Positions 52,633 through 60,509 of a stretch of 64,000 nucleotides of DNA are shown here, piece after piece. The stretch's first letter is position 1; the number at the start of each line of letters is the position of its first letter. The translations under genes were made by a program, and so were the position numbers. The notes beneath the pieces are model-generated. The model did not search any database, was not told the origin of the DNA, and was given only the letters and a program-made list of their open reading frames with translations. Origin of the DNA: Ardenticatenaceae bacterium. GTDB taxonomy: Bacteria; Chloroflexota; Anaerolineae; Promineifilales; Promineifilaceae. Location: contig JACKBX010000002.1 in the NCBI GenBank assembly GCA_020634375.1, positions 620,001 to 684,000 of the forward strand. Direction: 5' to 3'.

Positions 52633-54246
52633 ATGAATCAAACGAAGTATGCAGATATTGTCATCATTCCGATTTTATTGATTCTGTTAATTCTGATAAC
52701 AGGATTAACTTTTGTAAACACAAGTCTTCAAGAAGCTTCGGCATATCCTGAGCCAGGCCAAGCGCAATCCATTCAAGAAGATTCAGCGTATCCAGCGCCA
52801 GAGCAAACAGAGCCTATGGCTCAAAACGCATACCCAGCGCCGTATACCACACCCACACGTACCCCCAATACAAACCTATCAACGACTTTTGAATACACTT
52901 ATTCGATGTATTTTCCTGTTGTTATTAAACCGGCTCCCGCAAGATTCACCGTTTCTGGTGCATTGAGTGAAGACGAAGTGCTGCAAGTTGTTCCCAACGG
53001 TTTACAATATGACCCTTATAATTGGAACAGATTGCCAAACTATGATAGTTCAGTGCAAATGATACGCTCATGTCTTGCCTACCGCGAGAAAACAATTCAT
53101 TGGAATCCAATTCGCGTAGAATTTTCTGATTACTATCAGTCGAATATGGTAGGACATATTTGCTGGGATCCAATCAATCAACAGGTAGCTCAAATTGTAA
53201 ATGACCCACAGTGCCCCCATTACGATCTTAGTAGACCCTGTTTGGATGTGGAACATGATTCAATTCCCAATACAGGCGAAACCCTTTTTAGAGAATATGT
53301 ACATGACAACCCATCATGGATTTGGCTAATCGGAAACGAACCGGACGGAATAACTCAAGATGCTATTGTACACGACATTCAAATTGGAAATGGCGTTATT
53401 ACCAATACGGTATTGATTGGTGATCACGCAACGTACGCGGAATTTTTCCGGCAAATCTACGATATAGTTGACAGTGAAATTGATAGCGCTCCTAAACTGG
53501 TGTTTTGTCAAACAACATATGCCCACAACACTAATTATTGCGCCGCCGCACTTGATCATTTACAAAGTTTAGGATATGGCCCTGAACACATATATGCCCT
53601 GGCTGTACACCAATATCTACGAGACAGGGAATTTTTCGATGGCGTCCCATATTCAGGAGGCGAGTTGCTAGATGGAGAAACCCTACCCATACCAGGCGAT
53701 GATCGTACTGTGTTGGAATATGCCATAGAAGAAAGATGGATACCTTATCTACAAGTGTTTGAAGCTTGGGCTGAGTCCGAGGGGATGGGCGATAAACCGC
53801 TTTGGCTAACAGAGTTTGGCTCATGGGCAGCATGGTGTTTTGAAACGCACAACCCACCTTATTTGCGCCCTGGCATTGATCATGAGGGTGGGTTGACTTG
53901 CATTGACGTTGGCAAACCTAACGTGTTTTATGGGCGGAATAACCACGAGGGCTTATGGGGGTTACAAACCAAACAGATTGAATATCTAGCCCGCACAGAT
54001 AATAATTGGGAAGTTGCCTGGTGGTTTGTCTCGCGGGTAGGCGGTGGATGCAGCGTAACCACATGGATTTGGAATTCTGATTTTGATTGCACCGCTCCTT
54101 CCCCTCGCCCCAATAACCTAAGCCGTGCCGGAGAAACATATTACCAGGCTATTGATTGGGTGATCAACCAGCGCAACCCGCCTATCACAGTAACCACCAT
54201 CACCGATGATTCTGACATCATGCCACCTATTCCAGCCCCACCATAG
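52633..54246 (+). CDS. Secreted glycoside-hydrolase-like protein (clan A TIM-barrel style)
   Basis: The 537-residue protein starts at 52633 after AAGGAGGAAG. An N-terminal hydrophobic helix (IIPILLILLILITGLTF) is followed by AYP(A/E)P repeats (residues 38-75), a spacer, and a barrel-like domain (about 105-520). WIWLIGNEPDG gives a possible acid/base Glu and LWLTEFGSWA a possible nucleophile Glu, the spacing seen in clan A glycosidases (GH5/39/53). Six or more Cys suggest an extracellular fold. Codon use is AT-richer than the neighbours and no ACGGCCGT is present. The exact family is uncertain. Confidence 0.62.
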   Translation: MNQTKYADIVIIPILLILLILITGLTFVNTSLQEASAYPEPGQAQSIQEDSAYPAPEQTEPMAQNAYPAPYTTPTRTPNTNLSTTFEYTYSMYFPVVIKPAPARFTVSGALSEDEVLQVVPNGLQYDPYNWNRLPNYDSSVQMIRSCLAYREKTIHWNPIRVEFSDYYQSNMVGHICWDPINQQVAQIVNDPQCPHYDLSRPCLDVEHDSIPNTGETLFREYVHDNPSWIWLIGNEPDGITQDAIVHDIQIGNGVITNTVLIGDHATYAEFFRQIYDIVDSEIDSAPKLVFCQTTYAHNTNYCAAALDHLQSLGYGPEHIYALAVHQYLRDREFFDGVPYSGGELLDGETLPIPGDDRTVLEYAIEERWIPYLQVFEAWAESEGMGDKPLWLTEFGSWAAWCFETHNPPYLRPGIDHEGGLTCIDVGKPNVFYGRNNHEGLWGLQTKQIEYLARTDNNWEVAWWFVSRVGGGCSVTTWIWNSDFDCTAPSPRPNNLSRAGETYYQAIDWVINQRNPPITVTTITDDSDIMPPIPAPP

Positions 54247-54356
54247 GCAACATGTTGCAAAAGTGCTGATACATTCTTAATGTATTCCTGACAACTTGAG
54301 CAGCTCAAGTAATTTTGTAGACAAGGAAGAATAGGGTGCAATCTGGATTCTTCCCC

Positions 54357-54393
54357 CAAAAGCCTCAACCGATATGCGGTTGAGGCTTTTTTC
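54357..54393. terminator. Bidirectional intrinsic terminator
   Basis: AAAAGCCTCAACC-gatatgc-GGTTGAGGCTTTTTT sits between the convergent glycosidase-like and LVIVD genes. T-runs on both strands allow it to serve both. Confidence 0.9.
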
Positions 54394-54414
54394 GGGTAAG
54401 TCATCCCTGAATAC

Positions 54415-55452
54415 CTAATTCGTAAAGACAATTGGCAAGAATGTCTTTGTGATAGGGGGAGCTTCTACAATGAAAAATCCTGTGCTACTAGCTGCGTAAA
54501 TTCGATCTTCGCTTAAAACAATATCCCATGCATCTTCAATATCGTTATAGGCTGTAATGAATTTTGGGGGAGCAATTCCCCATTCATCCTGGTAAATACT
54601 GAAAACGTAGAGACCGACATCTTTGCCTACAAAAGCATATAGATCGTTAGCCGCTACTTCAAAGCTTGATTCAGAATAAACAGCAACTGATTCGCCTACA
54701 TAAACGAATTCCCATGGATCAGGCGACCAAGAATAAACGGTCGTGTATGTGTAGCATACTGAAGAGCAACCACTATCAACGGTAATCATTCTGTTCCCAG
54801 TAATAGCCAGTGCATTATCAAATGTTGATTTTGTCGCCACTTCATGTAAATCATCGAAATTCGAGATATCGATTACTCTAATTTTGAAACTGGAAGTGCT
54901 TTCTAATATAAAAGCATAATCCCCATACAGATCAAGGTCGCGTGGCTCGACGATATATGTATTGTCTTGTCCCGCCAATACCAAAGCAGGCGAAGTTGAA
55001 ATATCGTATATTTTCAGGCCGTTTCTGGAAAGAACAAAGACCAAGTTATCTTTAATTAGCGTTTTGGTAACCAAAGTCTGTTCTTCATATACACCAACAC
55101 TGTTCGGTGTTATAGGGTCTGAAATATCTATCACTTGCATATTTGATTGGGTAGCAATATAGGCATATGAGCCTGAAACAGCAATATCGAAAACGAGCGC
55201 GCCCGCGTCCATTTGTCCTATGAATATAGGGTTTGTCTCATCGGATATATCTACCACCCCAAAGAGCGTATCTTGACCCACATAAGCATACTGCCCTTGT
55301 ACCGCCACCGTGCGCACATTCCCTGGCAAATGTCCTATGATGGTTGCCACATCTTCTTTATTTGCCTCAACTGGCATTGTCGCCTGGTTGTAACATATGA
55401 ACGGAACCATAAACACTATCAAACTAATGACTGACTTGACTGGTTTGAACAT
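54415..55452 (-). CDS. Secreted LVIVD-repeat beta-propeller protein
   Basis: The 345-residue protein starts at 55452 after AAAGGGG. A signal peptide (VISLIVFMVPFICYNQ) is followed by about six LVIVD-type blades (AVQGQYAYVGQDTLFGVVDI, AYIATQSNMQVIDISDP, VLSRNGLKIYDIS, DYAFILESTSSFKIRVIDIS). The C-terminus TKTFLPIVFTN resembles the YFPVVIK-type segment of the convergent neighbour and is frequent at the ends or linkers of Chloroflexota surface proteins. LVIVD proteins are thought to be surface adhesins. Low GC, no ACGGCCGT. Confidence 0.85.
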   Translation of the reverse strand: MFKPVKSVISLIVFMVPFICYNQATMPVEANKEDVATIIGHLPGNVRTVAVQGQYAYVGQDTLFGVVDISDETNPIFIGQMDAGALVFDIAVSGSYAYIATQSNMQVIDISDPITPNSVGVYEEQTLVTKTLIKDNLVFVLSRNGLKIYDISTSPALVLAGQDNTYIVEPRDLDLYGDYAFILESTSSFKIRVIDISNFDDLHEVATKSTFDNALAITGNRMITVDSGCSSVCYTYTTVYSWSPDPWEFVYVGESVAVYSESSFEVAANDLYAFVGKDVGLYVFSIYQDEWGIAPPKFITAYNDIEDAWDIVLSEDRIYAASSTGFFIVEAPPITKTFLPIVFTN

Positions 55453-55594
55453 AACAACAGCCCCTTTTCTATTCGTAAATTATTCTCCATATGATAGCAT
55501 ATACATGAGTTGCTGCTTCACCTTCTCAAGTCGATGAAGTAGGCGTTGTGGAGGGCAACGGCCGTTCCCCCTCCCCACATCCCCCAAAACAAAA

Positions 55595-55627
55595 AGAGTG
55601 GTTCAATCTTGGAGATTGAACCACTCT
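55595..55627. repeat. 33-bp palindrome, copy 1 (upstream of TA module)
   Basis: AGAGTGGTTCAATCT, TTG-type centre, then the inverse arm. The same palindrome occurs at 56343-56375 in inverted orientation, as seen from the loop (TTGG here, CCAA there). Confidence 0.92.
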
Positions 55628-55676
55628 AGTCAGTAAGTGGGAGAGGGATTGTGGTGGGGCCGTAATTACAAACGAA

Positions 55677-55703
55677 TTGATACCGCACGAAACATGCTAA
55701 AAT
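55677..55703 (+). promoter_or_regulatory. Putative promoter of the toxin-antitoxin operon
   Basis: TTGATA (55677-55682) and an extended -10 TGCTAAAAT (55695-55703) are spaced 15 bases apart, about 40 bases before the antitoxin ATG. Confidence 0.5.
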
Positions 55704-55746
55704 ACAGGTAGACTTGCACACCTTAAGCGGTCAAGAGGTATATATC

Positions 55747-55983
55747 ATGACTACTGTAAGTTTTCGTGAACAACTACAAAAACAAATAGACACGCTGCCG
55801 GACGACATCGTTCAACAAATTGCTGACTTCACCTTTTTCATGATGGCACGGCGAGAAATCACACCGTTATATACAAATTGGACAAGCCAACAATGGCAAG
55901 ATTTTTCATTGGAGCAATTTATTCGTGAAGATGATGACGTTGAATACACGCTGGAAGATGCCCAAGAGATTTACCATCCATGA
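55747..55983 (+). CDS. Putative type II antitoxin
   Basis: The start is the ATG at 55747 after AAGAGGT; a TTG at 55714 is rejected. The 78-residue acidic protein has an N-terminal part VSFREQLQKQIDTLPDDIVQ, resembling DUF2281-like antitoxins, and an acidic C-terminus (REDDDVEYTLEDAQEIYHP) suited to wrap the toxin. Its stop overlaps the toxin start by four bases (ATGA), as usual in such operons. Confidence 0.72.
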   Translation: MTTVSFREQLQKQIDTLPDDIVQQIADFTFFMMARREITPLYTNWTSQQWQDFSLEQFIREDDDVEYTLEDAQEIYHP

Positions 55984-56321
55984 CCCCCGGCGACATTGTT
56001 CTCATTCGCTTTCCACAAACAGACCTACAAGCAGGCAAGTTACGTCCAGCTTTGGTGGTAGCCATCGCCCCTGGTCGCCATACCGATTTACTGCTTGCTC
56101 TTATTACTTCACGCACCTACCAGGCAATCCCCAAATTTGACGAGATAATTACCCCCACTGATTCGGATTATGCAACGACTGGCCTAAAAACCCGCTCATT
56201 CATCCGGCTAGCACGCCTGACAAGTGTAGACCCATCCATCATCAACGCCCGCCTCGGTCACATTTCACCAGAACGCCTACGGCAAATCAGAAAACGCCTG
56301 GCCGATTGGCTGAAAAAGTAA
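55980..56321 (+). CDS. PemK/MazF-family toxin (endoribonuclease)
   Basis: The 113-residue protein has the PemK/MazF fold: PGDIVLIRFPQTDLQAGKLR (the GDIVLxxFPxTD opening and R-P loop), PALVVAIAPG, LLALITSRTYQ, and FIRLARLTSVDPSIINARLG (the usual K/R-x-S/T region near the end). Members cut mRNA at short sites. Translational coupling to the antitoxin and palindromes on both sides mark it as a mobile or recently moved unit. Confidence 0.88.
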   Translation: MTPGDIVLIRFPQTDLQAGKLRPALVVAIAPGRHTDLLLALITSRTYQAIPKFDEIITPTDSDYATTGLKTRSFIRLARLTSVDPSIINARLGHISPERLRQIRKRLADWLKK

Positions 56322-56342
56322 ACGCCTTACTTGCCGCAATAC

Positions 56343-56375
56343 AGAGTGGTTCAATCTCCAAGATTGAACCACTCT
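56343..56375. repeat. 33-bp palindrome, copy 2 (downstream of TA module)
   Basis: Same arms as copy 1 at 55595-55627 with the loop reversed, ending 9 bases before the pgi stop. It may act as a terminator for pgi or the toxin. Confidence 0.92.
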
Positions 56376-56383
56376 ACAATCGC

Positions 56384-58024
56384 TTACCGCAACCCCTTGA
56401 AATAATTAATCAACCCATTCGTCGAAGCGTCATGCGATCTGACTGCGCTGCCATCGCGCAGTTCCGGCAAAATGGCCTTCGCCAACTGCTTGCCCAACTC
56501 CACCCCCATCTGGTCAAATGAATTGATGCCCCAAATCACGCCCTGCGTGAAGATTTTATGCTCGTACAGGGCAATCAACTTGCCCAACGTCGCCGGGGTC
56601 AACTTTTGAAAGAGGAACGAGTTAGAAGGCTTGTTGCCCGCAAACGTCTTCGCCGCCGCCAGCAGCGCCAGCTTATCGCCGCTCACCCCTTGCGCGGATA
56701 ACTCGGCGCGGGCTTCGTCGGGCGTGCGCCCCTTCATCAACGCTTCCGTCTGCGCAAAGTAATTGGAGAGCAGCAGCGTGTGATGCTCGCCAATGGGGTT
56801 TTGCGTTTGCGCCGGGGCCAAAAAGTCGCAAGGGATGAGCTTCGTGCCCTGGTGGATAAGCTGGTAAAAGGCGTGCTGCCCATTTGTGCCCGGCTGTCCC
56901 CACAGCACCGGCCCGGTGGAATAATCCACCGCCGCGCCGCTTTTGCTAACGCGCTTGCCGTTGCTCTCCATATCCCCCTGCTGGAAATACATGGGGAAGA
57001 GGGCCATGTACTGGTCGTAGGGCAGGATGGCGTGGCTTTGTGCGCCGAAGAAGTTGTTGTACCACACGCCCAGCAGCCCCATGATCACGGGGATGTTTTG
57101 CGCAAAAGGCGCGGTGCGGAAATGCTCATCCACAGCGTGCGCCCCGCCCAACAGCGCCTCGAAATTGTCCATGCCAATGGCGATGGCAATGGAGAGGCCA
57201 ATGGCTGACCAAAGGGAGTAACGGCCGCCCACCCAGTCCCAGAACTCAAACATGTTGTCAGGGTGGATACCGAAGGCAGTCACGGCCGTTTCATTCGTAG
57301 ACAGCGCCGCAAAATGGTGGGGGACGGCCGTTTCCTGCCCCGCCGCCTCCAAAAACCACGCCCGCGCCGTATGCGCATTCGCCATCGTCTCCTGCGTGGT
57401 AAAGGTCTTCGAGGCAATCAAAAACAGCGTCGTCTCCGGGCTGACGGCACGCAGCGTTTCCGCAATATCCGTGCCATCCACATTGGAGACAAAGTGCAGA
57501 CGCAGCCCCTCTTGCACATAAGGGGTCAGGGCGTGGACGACCATCTTCGGCCCCAAATCGGAGCCGCCAATGCCAATGTTCACCACATCGGTAATGGCTT
57601 TGCCGGTGTAGCCGCGCCATTCGCCGGAGCGCACAACATCGCTAAAACGGCGCATCTTCGCCAACACCGCGTTCACGCCAGGCATCACATCCTCGCCATC
57701 CACCAAAATGGGGCGGTTACTGCGATTGCGCAGGGCTACATGCAGCACGGCACGCTCCTCGGTGGTGTTGATTTTCGCGCCGCTAAACATCGCCGCGATT
57801 TGCTCTGCCAATCCAGCCTGCTCGGCCAGATTCAACAGCAGTTCCACCGTCTCGCCGGTAATGCGATTTTTGGAGAAATCAAACAAAATATCATCGAATT
57901 TGCGCGAGAAGGTCGCAAATCGCTGCGGGTCTTGCGCAAACAAATCGCGCATATGAATGTCTTTTATTTCTTGATAATGGGCGGCCAAAGCCTGCCATGC
58001 GGGGGATTGAGTAAGTGTTGTCAT
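56384..58024 (-). CDS. pgi: Glucose-6-phosphate isomerase
   Basis: The 546-residue protein has the PGI signatures NIGIGGSDLGPKMVV, ASKTFTTQETMANAHTAR, FEFWDWVGGRYSLWSAIGL and MESNGKRVSKSG, and the C-terminal QMGVELGKQLA with the conserved Lys. It interconverts glucose 6-phosphate and fructose 6-phosphate. It follows tal on the same strand with about 70 bases of heptamer hairpin between, so co-transcription is possible but may be reduced. Confidence 0.97.
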   Translation of the reverse strand: MTTLTQSPAWQALAAHYQEIKDIHMRDLFAQDPQRFATFSRKFDDILFDFSKNRITGETVELLLNLAEQAGLAEQIAAMFSGAKINTTEERAVLHVALRNRSNRPILVDGEDVMPGVNAVLAKMRRFSDVVRSGEWRGYTGKAITDVVNIGIGGSDLGPKMVVHALTPYVQEGLRLHFVSNVDGTDIAETLRAVSPETTLFLIASKTFTTQETMANAHTARAWFLEAAGQETAVPHHFAALSTNETAVTAFGIHPDNMFEFWDWVGGRYSLWSAIGLSIAIAIGMDNFEALLGGAHAVDEHFRTAPFAQNIPVIMGLLGVWYNNFFGAQSHAILPYDQYMALFPMYFQQGDMESNGKRVSKSGAAVDYSTGPVLWGQPGTNGQHAFYQLIHQGTKLIPCDFLAPAQTQNPIGEHHTLLLSNYFAQTEALMKGRTPDEARAELSAQGVSGDKLALLAAAKTFAGNKPSNSFLFQKLTPATLGKLIALYEHKIFTQGVIWGINSFDQMGVELGKQLAKAILPELRDGSAVRSHDASTNGLINYFKGLR

Positions 58025-58041
58025 TGGATAAATTGAGATTT

Positions 58042-58087
58042 GAGATTAGAGATTGGAGATTGACACCAATCTCCAATCTCTAATCTC
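58042..58087. repeat. Inverted heptamer hairpin between tal and pgi
   Basis: Three heptamers GAGATTA, GAGATTG, GAGATTG, the loop ACAC, and their exact inverse give a perfect 21-bp stem. Confidence 0.9.
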
Positions 58088-58093
58088 TTTATT

Positions 58094-59188
58094 TTATGCG
58101 GCTTGCAGCGCCTCGCGTTTTTGGGCGATGGCCGCTTTCATGTCGGAAAAAGCATCGGAGAAGGAGCGCACGCCGTCATCTTGCAGTTGTTGCGTAATCG
58201 CTTCCAGGTCTACGCTGATGTCGTCGAGGTAGGCGATTTGCTCCTCGGCAATGTCCGTATCTTCGGTGAGGGTTTCGGAAACTGTGCCATGATCGAGAAA
58301 GGCGACGACGGTTTTGGGCGGGATGGTGTTGACGGTGTACGGCCCGATGAGTTCGTCCACGTAGAGGGTGTCGGGATAGGCGGGGTTTTTGGTGCTGGTG
58401 CTGGCCCACAACGGCCGTTGCACCTGCGCCCCCTGATCAGCGAAATCCTGCCATAAGTCACTGGAGAAGATGTCTTGGAAACGGCCGTATGCCATCTTCG
58501 CATTGGCGATGGCAATCTGGCCCTGTAGGGCGATTTCCCCGGCGGCATCGAGGGCCTTGTCAACGGCCGTATCAATGCGGCTGACAAAGAACGAAGCCAC
58601 CGAGGCAATTTTGCTCACATCCCCACCATTCTGTGCCAGCTTTTCCACACCGCGTATGTAAGCCATCGCCACCGCTTCATAGTGCGTCAGCGAAAACATC
58701 AGCGTCACATTGACATTAATGCCCTCACTAATCAACTGTTCAAAGGCGGGAATGCCTGCGGGCGTCGCCGGGACTTTAATCATGATATTGGGGCGGTTCA
58801 ACGTTTGGAACAGCCGCCGCGCCTCAAGCAGTGTCGCCGTCGTGTCGTGCGCGAGGAAGGGGTCTACTTCGATGCTGACGTACCCATCCAGGCCATTCGT
58901 GGCCTCGTAAACGGGACGGAAAAGATCGGCAGCGCGGCCAATATCTGCCAATGCCAGCGTTTCGTAAATGGCGTCCACGTCACGACCCTCGGCGGCTAAC
59001 TGGCGAATCGCATCGTCGTAATGGGTGCTGCCAGCAATAGCAGCCTTAAAAATAGAGGGGTTTGAGGTCACGCCAACAATGCCGCTGTCTATCAGGCGCT
59101 GCATTTCGCCGGAATCTAAAACGTCACGGCTGATGTTGTCATACCAAATAGATTGCCCCAATTGGAAGAGTTCGTGCAGTCTGGTCAT
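58094..59188 (-). CDS. tal: Transaldolase
   Basis: The 364-residue protein is of the longer bacterial transaldolase class: GIVGVTSNPSIFKAAIAGST, LDGYVSIEVDPFLAHDT, PNIMIKVPATPAG (Schiff-base Lys), and INVNVTLMFSLTHYEAVAMA. It moves a three-carbon dihydroxyacetone unit between sugar phosphates in the non-oxidative pentose pathway, matching pgi downstream and prs elsewhere. The ATG at 59188 is clear. Confidence 0.97.
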   Translation of the reverse strand: MTRLHELFQLGQSIWYDNISRDVLDSGEMQRLIDSGIVGVTSNPSIFKAAIAGSTHYDDAIRQLAAEGRDVDAIYETLALADIGRAADLFRPVYEATNGLDGYVSIEVDPFLAHDTTATLLEARRLFQTLNRPNIMIKVPATPAGIPAFEQLISEGINVNVTLMFSLTHYEAVAMAYIRGVEKLAQNGGDVSKIASVASFFVSRIDTAVDKALDAAGEIALQGQIAIANAKMAYGRFQDIFSSDLWQDFADQGAQVQRPLWASTSTKNPAYPDTLYVDELIGPYTVNTIPPKTVVAFLDHGTVSETLTEDTDIAEEQIAYLDDISVDLEAITQQLQDDGVRSFSDAFSDMKAAIAQKREALQAA

Positions 59189-59274
59189 ATCATGTCAATC
59201 CTTTGCGGCAGCAACGGCCGTTGCTGCCAACCTATGTCATGTCCACCCACTAGACAAGATGTTAAACGCAAATA

Positions 59275-59709
59275 TTACGCCTGAGACTGCTGCTTTAATA
59301 AATCTCGAATCTCCATCAACAGCTTTTCTTCTGCAGATGGTTCCGGGGGCGCGGGCGGCGCGGGCGCTTCTTCTTCCTTCTTTTGCACATTATTAATCGC
59401 CCGCACAACCAGGAAAACCACAAAAGCAACGATCAGAAAATTGATGACGGCATTGATAAACACACCATAATTAATTGTCGCGGCCCCCGCTTCTTGTGCA
59501 GCAGCCAAACTATCATACTGTCCACCGGACAAATTGATGAACAGGTCACTAAAATTGACATTACCCAGCAGTAACCCAATGGGAGGCATGATAATGTCGT
59601 TGACTAATGACTTGACAATCGCGCCAAAAGCGCCGCCGATAATGACAGCAATCGCTAAATCAATCACATTGCCGCGTTTGATGAATGCTTTGAACTCTTG
59701 TAACATCAT
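59275..59709 (-). CDS. mscL: Large-conductance mechanosensitive channel
   Basis: The start is the first of two ATGs at 59709 after AGGAAGGAG; the longer frame is rejected. The 144-residue protein has MscL features: LQEFKAFIKRGNVIDLAIAV, the pore helix GGAFGAIVKSLVNDIIMPPI, the periplasmic loop, and a second helix FINAVINFLIVAFVVFLVVR. An Ala/Pro-rich stretch and the cytoplasmic helix EEKLLMEIRDLLK end the chain. It releases solutes on hypo-osmotic shock. Confidence 0.96.
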   Translation of the reverse strand: MMLQEFKAFIKRGNVIDLAIAVIIGGAFGAIVKSLVNDIIMPPIGLLLGNVNFSDLFINLSGGQYDSLAAAQEAGAATINYGVFINAVINFLIVAFVVFLVVRAINNVQKKEEEAPAPPAPPEPSAEEKLLMEIRDLLKQQSQA

Positions 59710-59765
59710 TTGCTCCTTCCTGAAGTGGTTTGCAACGGCCGTTTCCGCTGCGGCCACTATTTTAA

Positions 59766-59795
59766 GTGGCAAGTTTGCAAGTTTGCAAGTATGTA
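59766..59795. repeat. Octamer-type repeat (gcaagttt)n
   Basis: GCAAGTTT, GCAAGTTT, GCAAGTAT lie in the spacer before the GNAT gene. Confidence 0.65.
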
Positions 59796-59816
59796 TTTAT
59801 CACTCACCACTCGCTT

Positions 59817-60254
59817 ATGATACGGCCGTTTCAACCCTCAGACCAATCCGCTGTCCAGGCTCTCATCCTTACTGGGCTGGCCGAACGGTGGGGCACACTA
59901 GACCCCACCCTCAACCCTGATCTGCATGATATACACAGCAGTTACATCGCCAGCGGTGGCGCATTCTTTGTTGTAGAAGAAGCGGGCGTCATCATCGGCA
60001 CCGGAGCGCTTATTCCTGAAGGCCCAGGCGTGGGACGCATTGTGCGCGTTTCTGTCAGTGCAAAACAGCGCGGGCACGGGCTGGGCCGTGCCATCACAGA
60101 GCAGCTTATCGCCGAAGGACAGCGACGCGGCTACCACACCCTGCTTGTAGAAACCAACGACGACTGGTACAGCGCCTTACACCTGTACCAAAGCTGCGGC
60201 TTTATACCCTATGATCACCGGGATGGGGATGTGCATATGAAAATGGTCATCTAA
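59817..60254 (+). CDS. GNAT-family N-acetyltransferase
   Basis: The start is the ATG at 59817 (MIRPFQPSDQ); earlier codons read through the repeat. The 145-residue protein has GNAT motif A (GRIVRVSVSAKQRGHGLGRA, the R/QxxGxG/A acetyl-CoA loop) and the C-terminal ALHLYQSCGFIPYDHRDGDV. The acceptor is unknown. A hairpin follows the stop. Confidence 0.9.
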   Translation: MIRPFQPSDQSAVQALILTGLAERWGTLDPTLNPDLHDIHSSYIASGGAFFVVEEAGVIIGTGALIPEGPGVGRIVRVSVSAKQRGHGLGRAITEQLIAEGQRRGYHTLLVETNDDWYSALHLYQSCGFIPYDHRDGDVHMKMVI

Positions 60255-60259
60255 ACCCC

Positions 60260-60296
60260 AAGAAACTGAGTTTTTCCAAAAAAACTCAGTTTCTTC
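60260..60296 (+). terminator. Hairpin downstream of the GNAT gene
   Basis: AAGAAACTGAGTTTTT and its near-exact inverse flank a two- or three-base loop, immediately after the GNAT stop. Confidence 0.65.
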
Positions 60297-60406
60297 GTCT
60301 CTAAAAAAGATAAGCATTGGCTTATGAAAACGGCCGTTTCCATTTGGCAGTGGTATCGTTCTGGCTATAATGCCATCGTTTTGCTGGCAAATTGCGAGTT
60401 CATCGA

Positions 60407-60482
60407 AAAAACCACGAAGAAAAGAAGACCACAAAGGAATTAACAGAGAAACTTCGTGCCCTTCGTGTCTTTGTAGTAGCTT
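60407..60482. repeat. Inverted CACGAAG/CTTCGTG repeat region
   Basis: CCACGAAG and CCACAAAG half-sites face CTTCGTG, CCTTCGTG and CTTTGTAG copies, the same type as fragments near 5000-5035. They lie about 30 bases upstream of the first C39-like gene. Confidence 0.55.
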
Positions 60483-60509
60483 TTTTCGGCAAAGTCAAAT
60501 TGTGAATTT

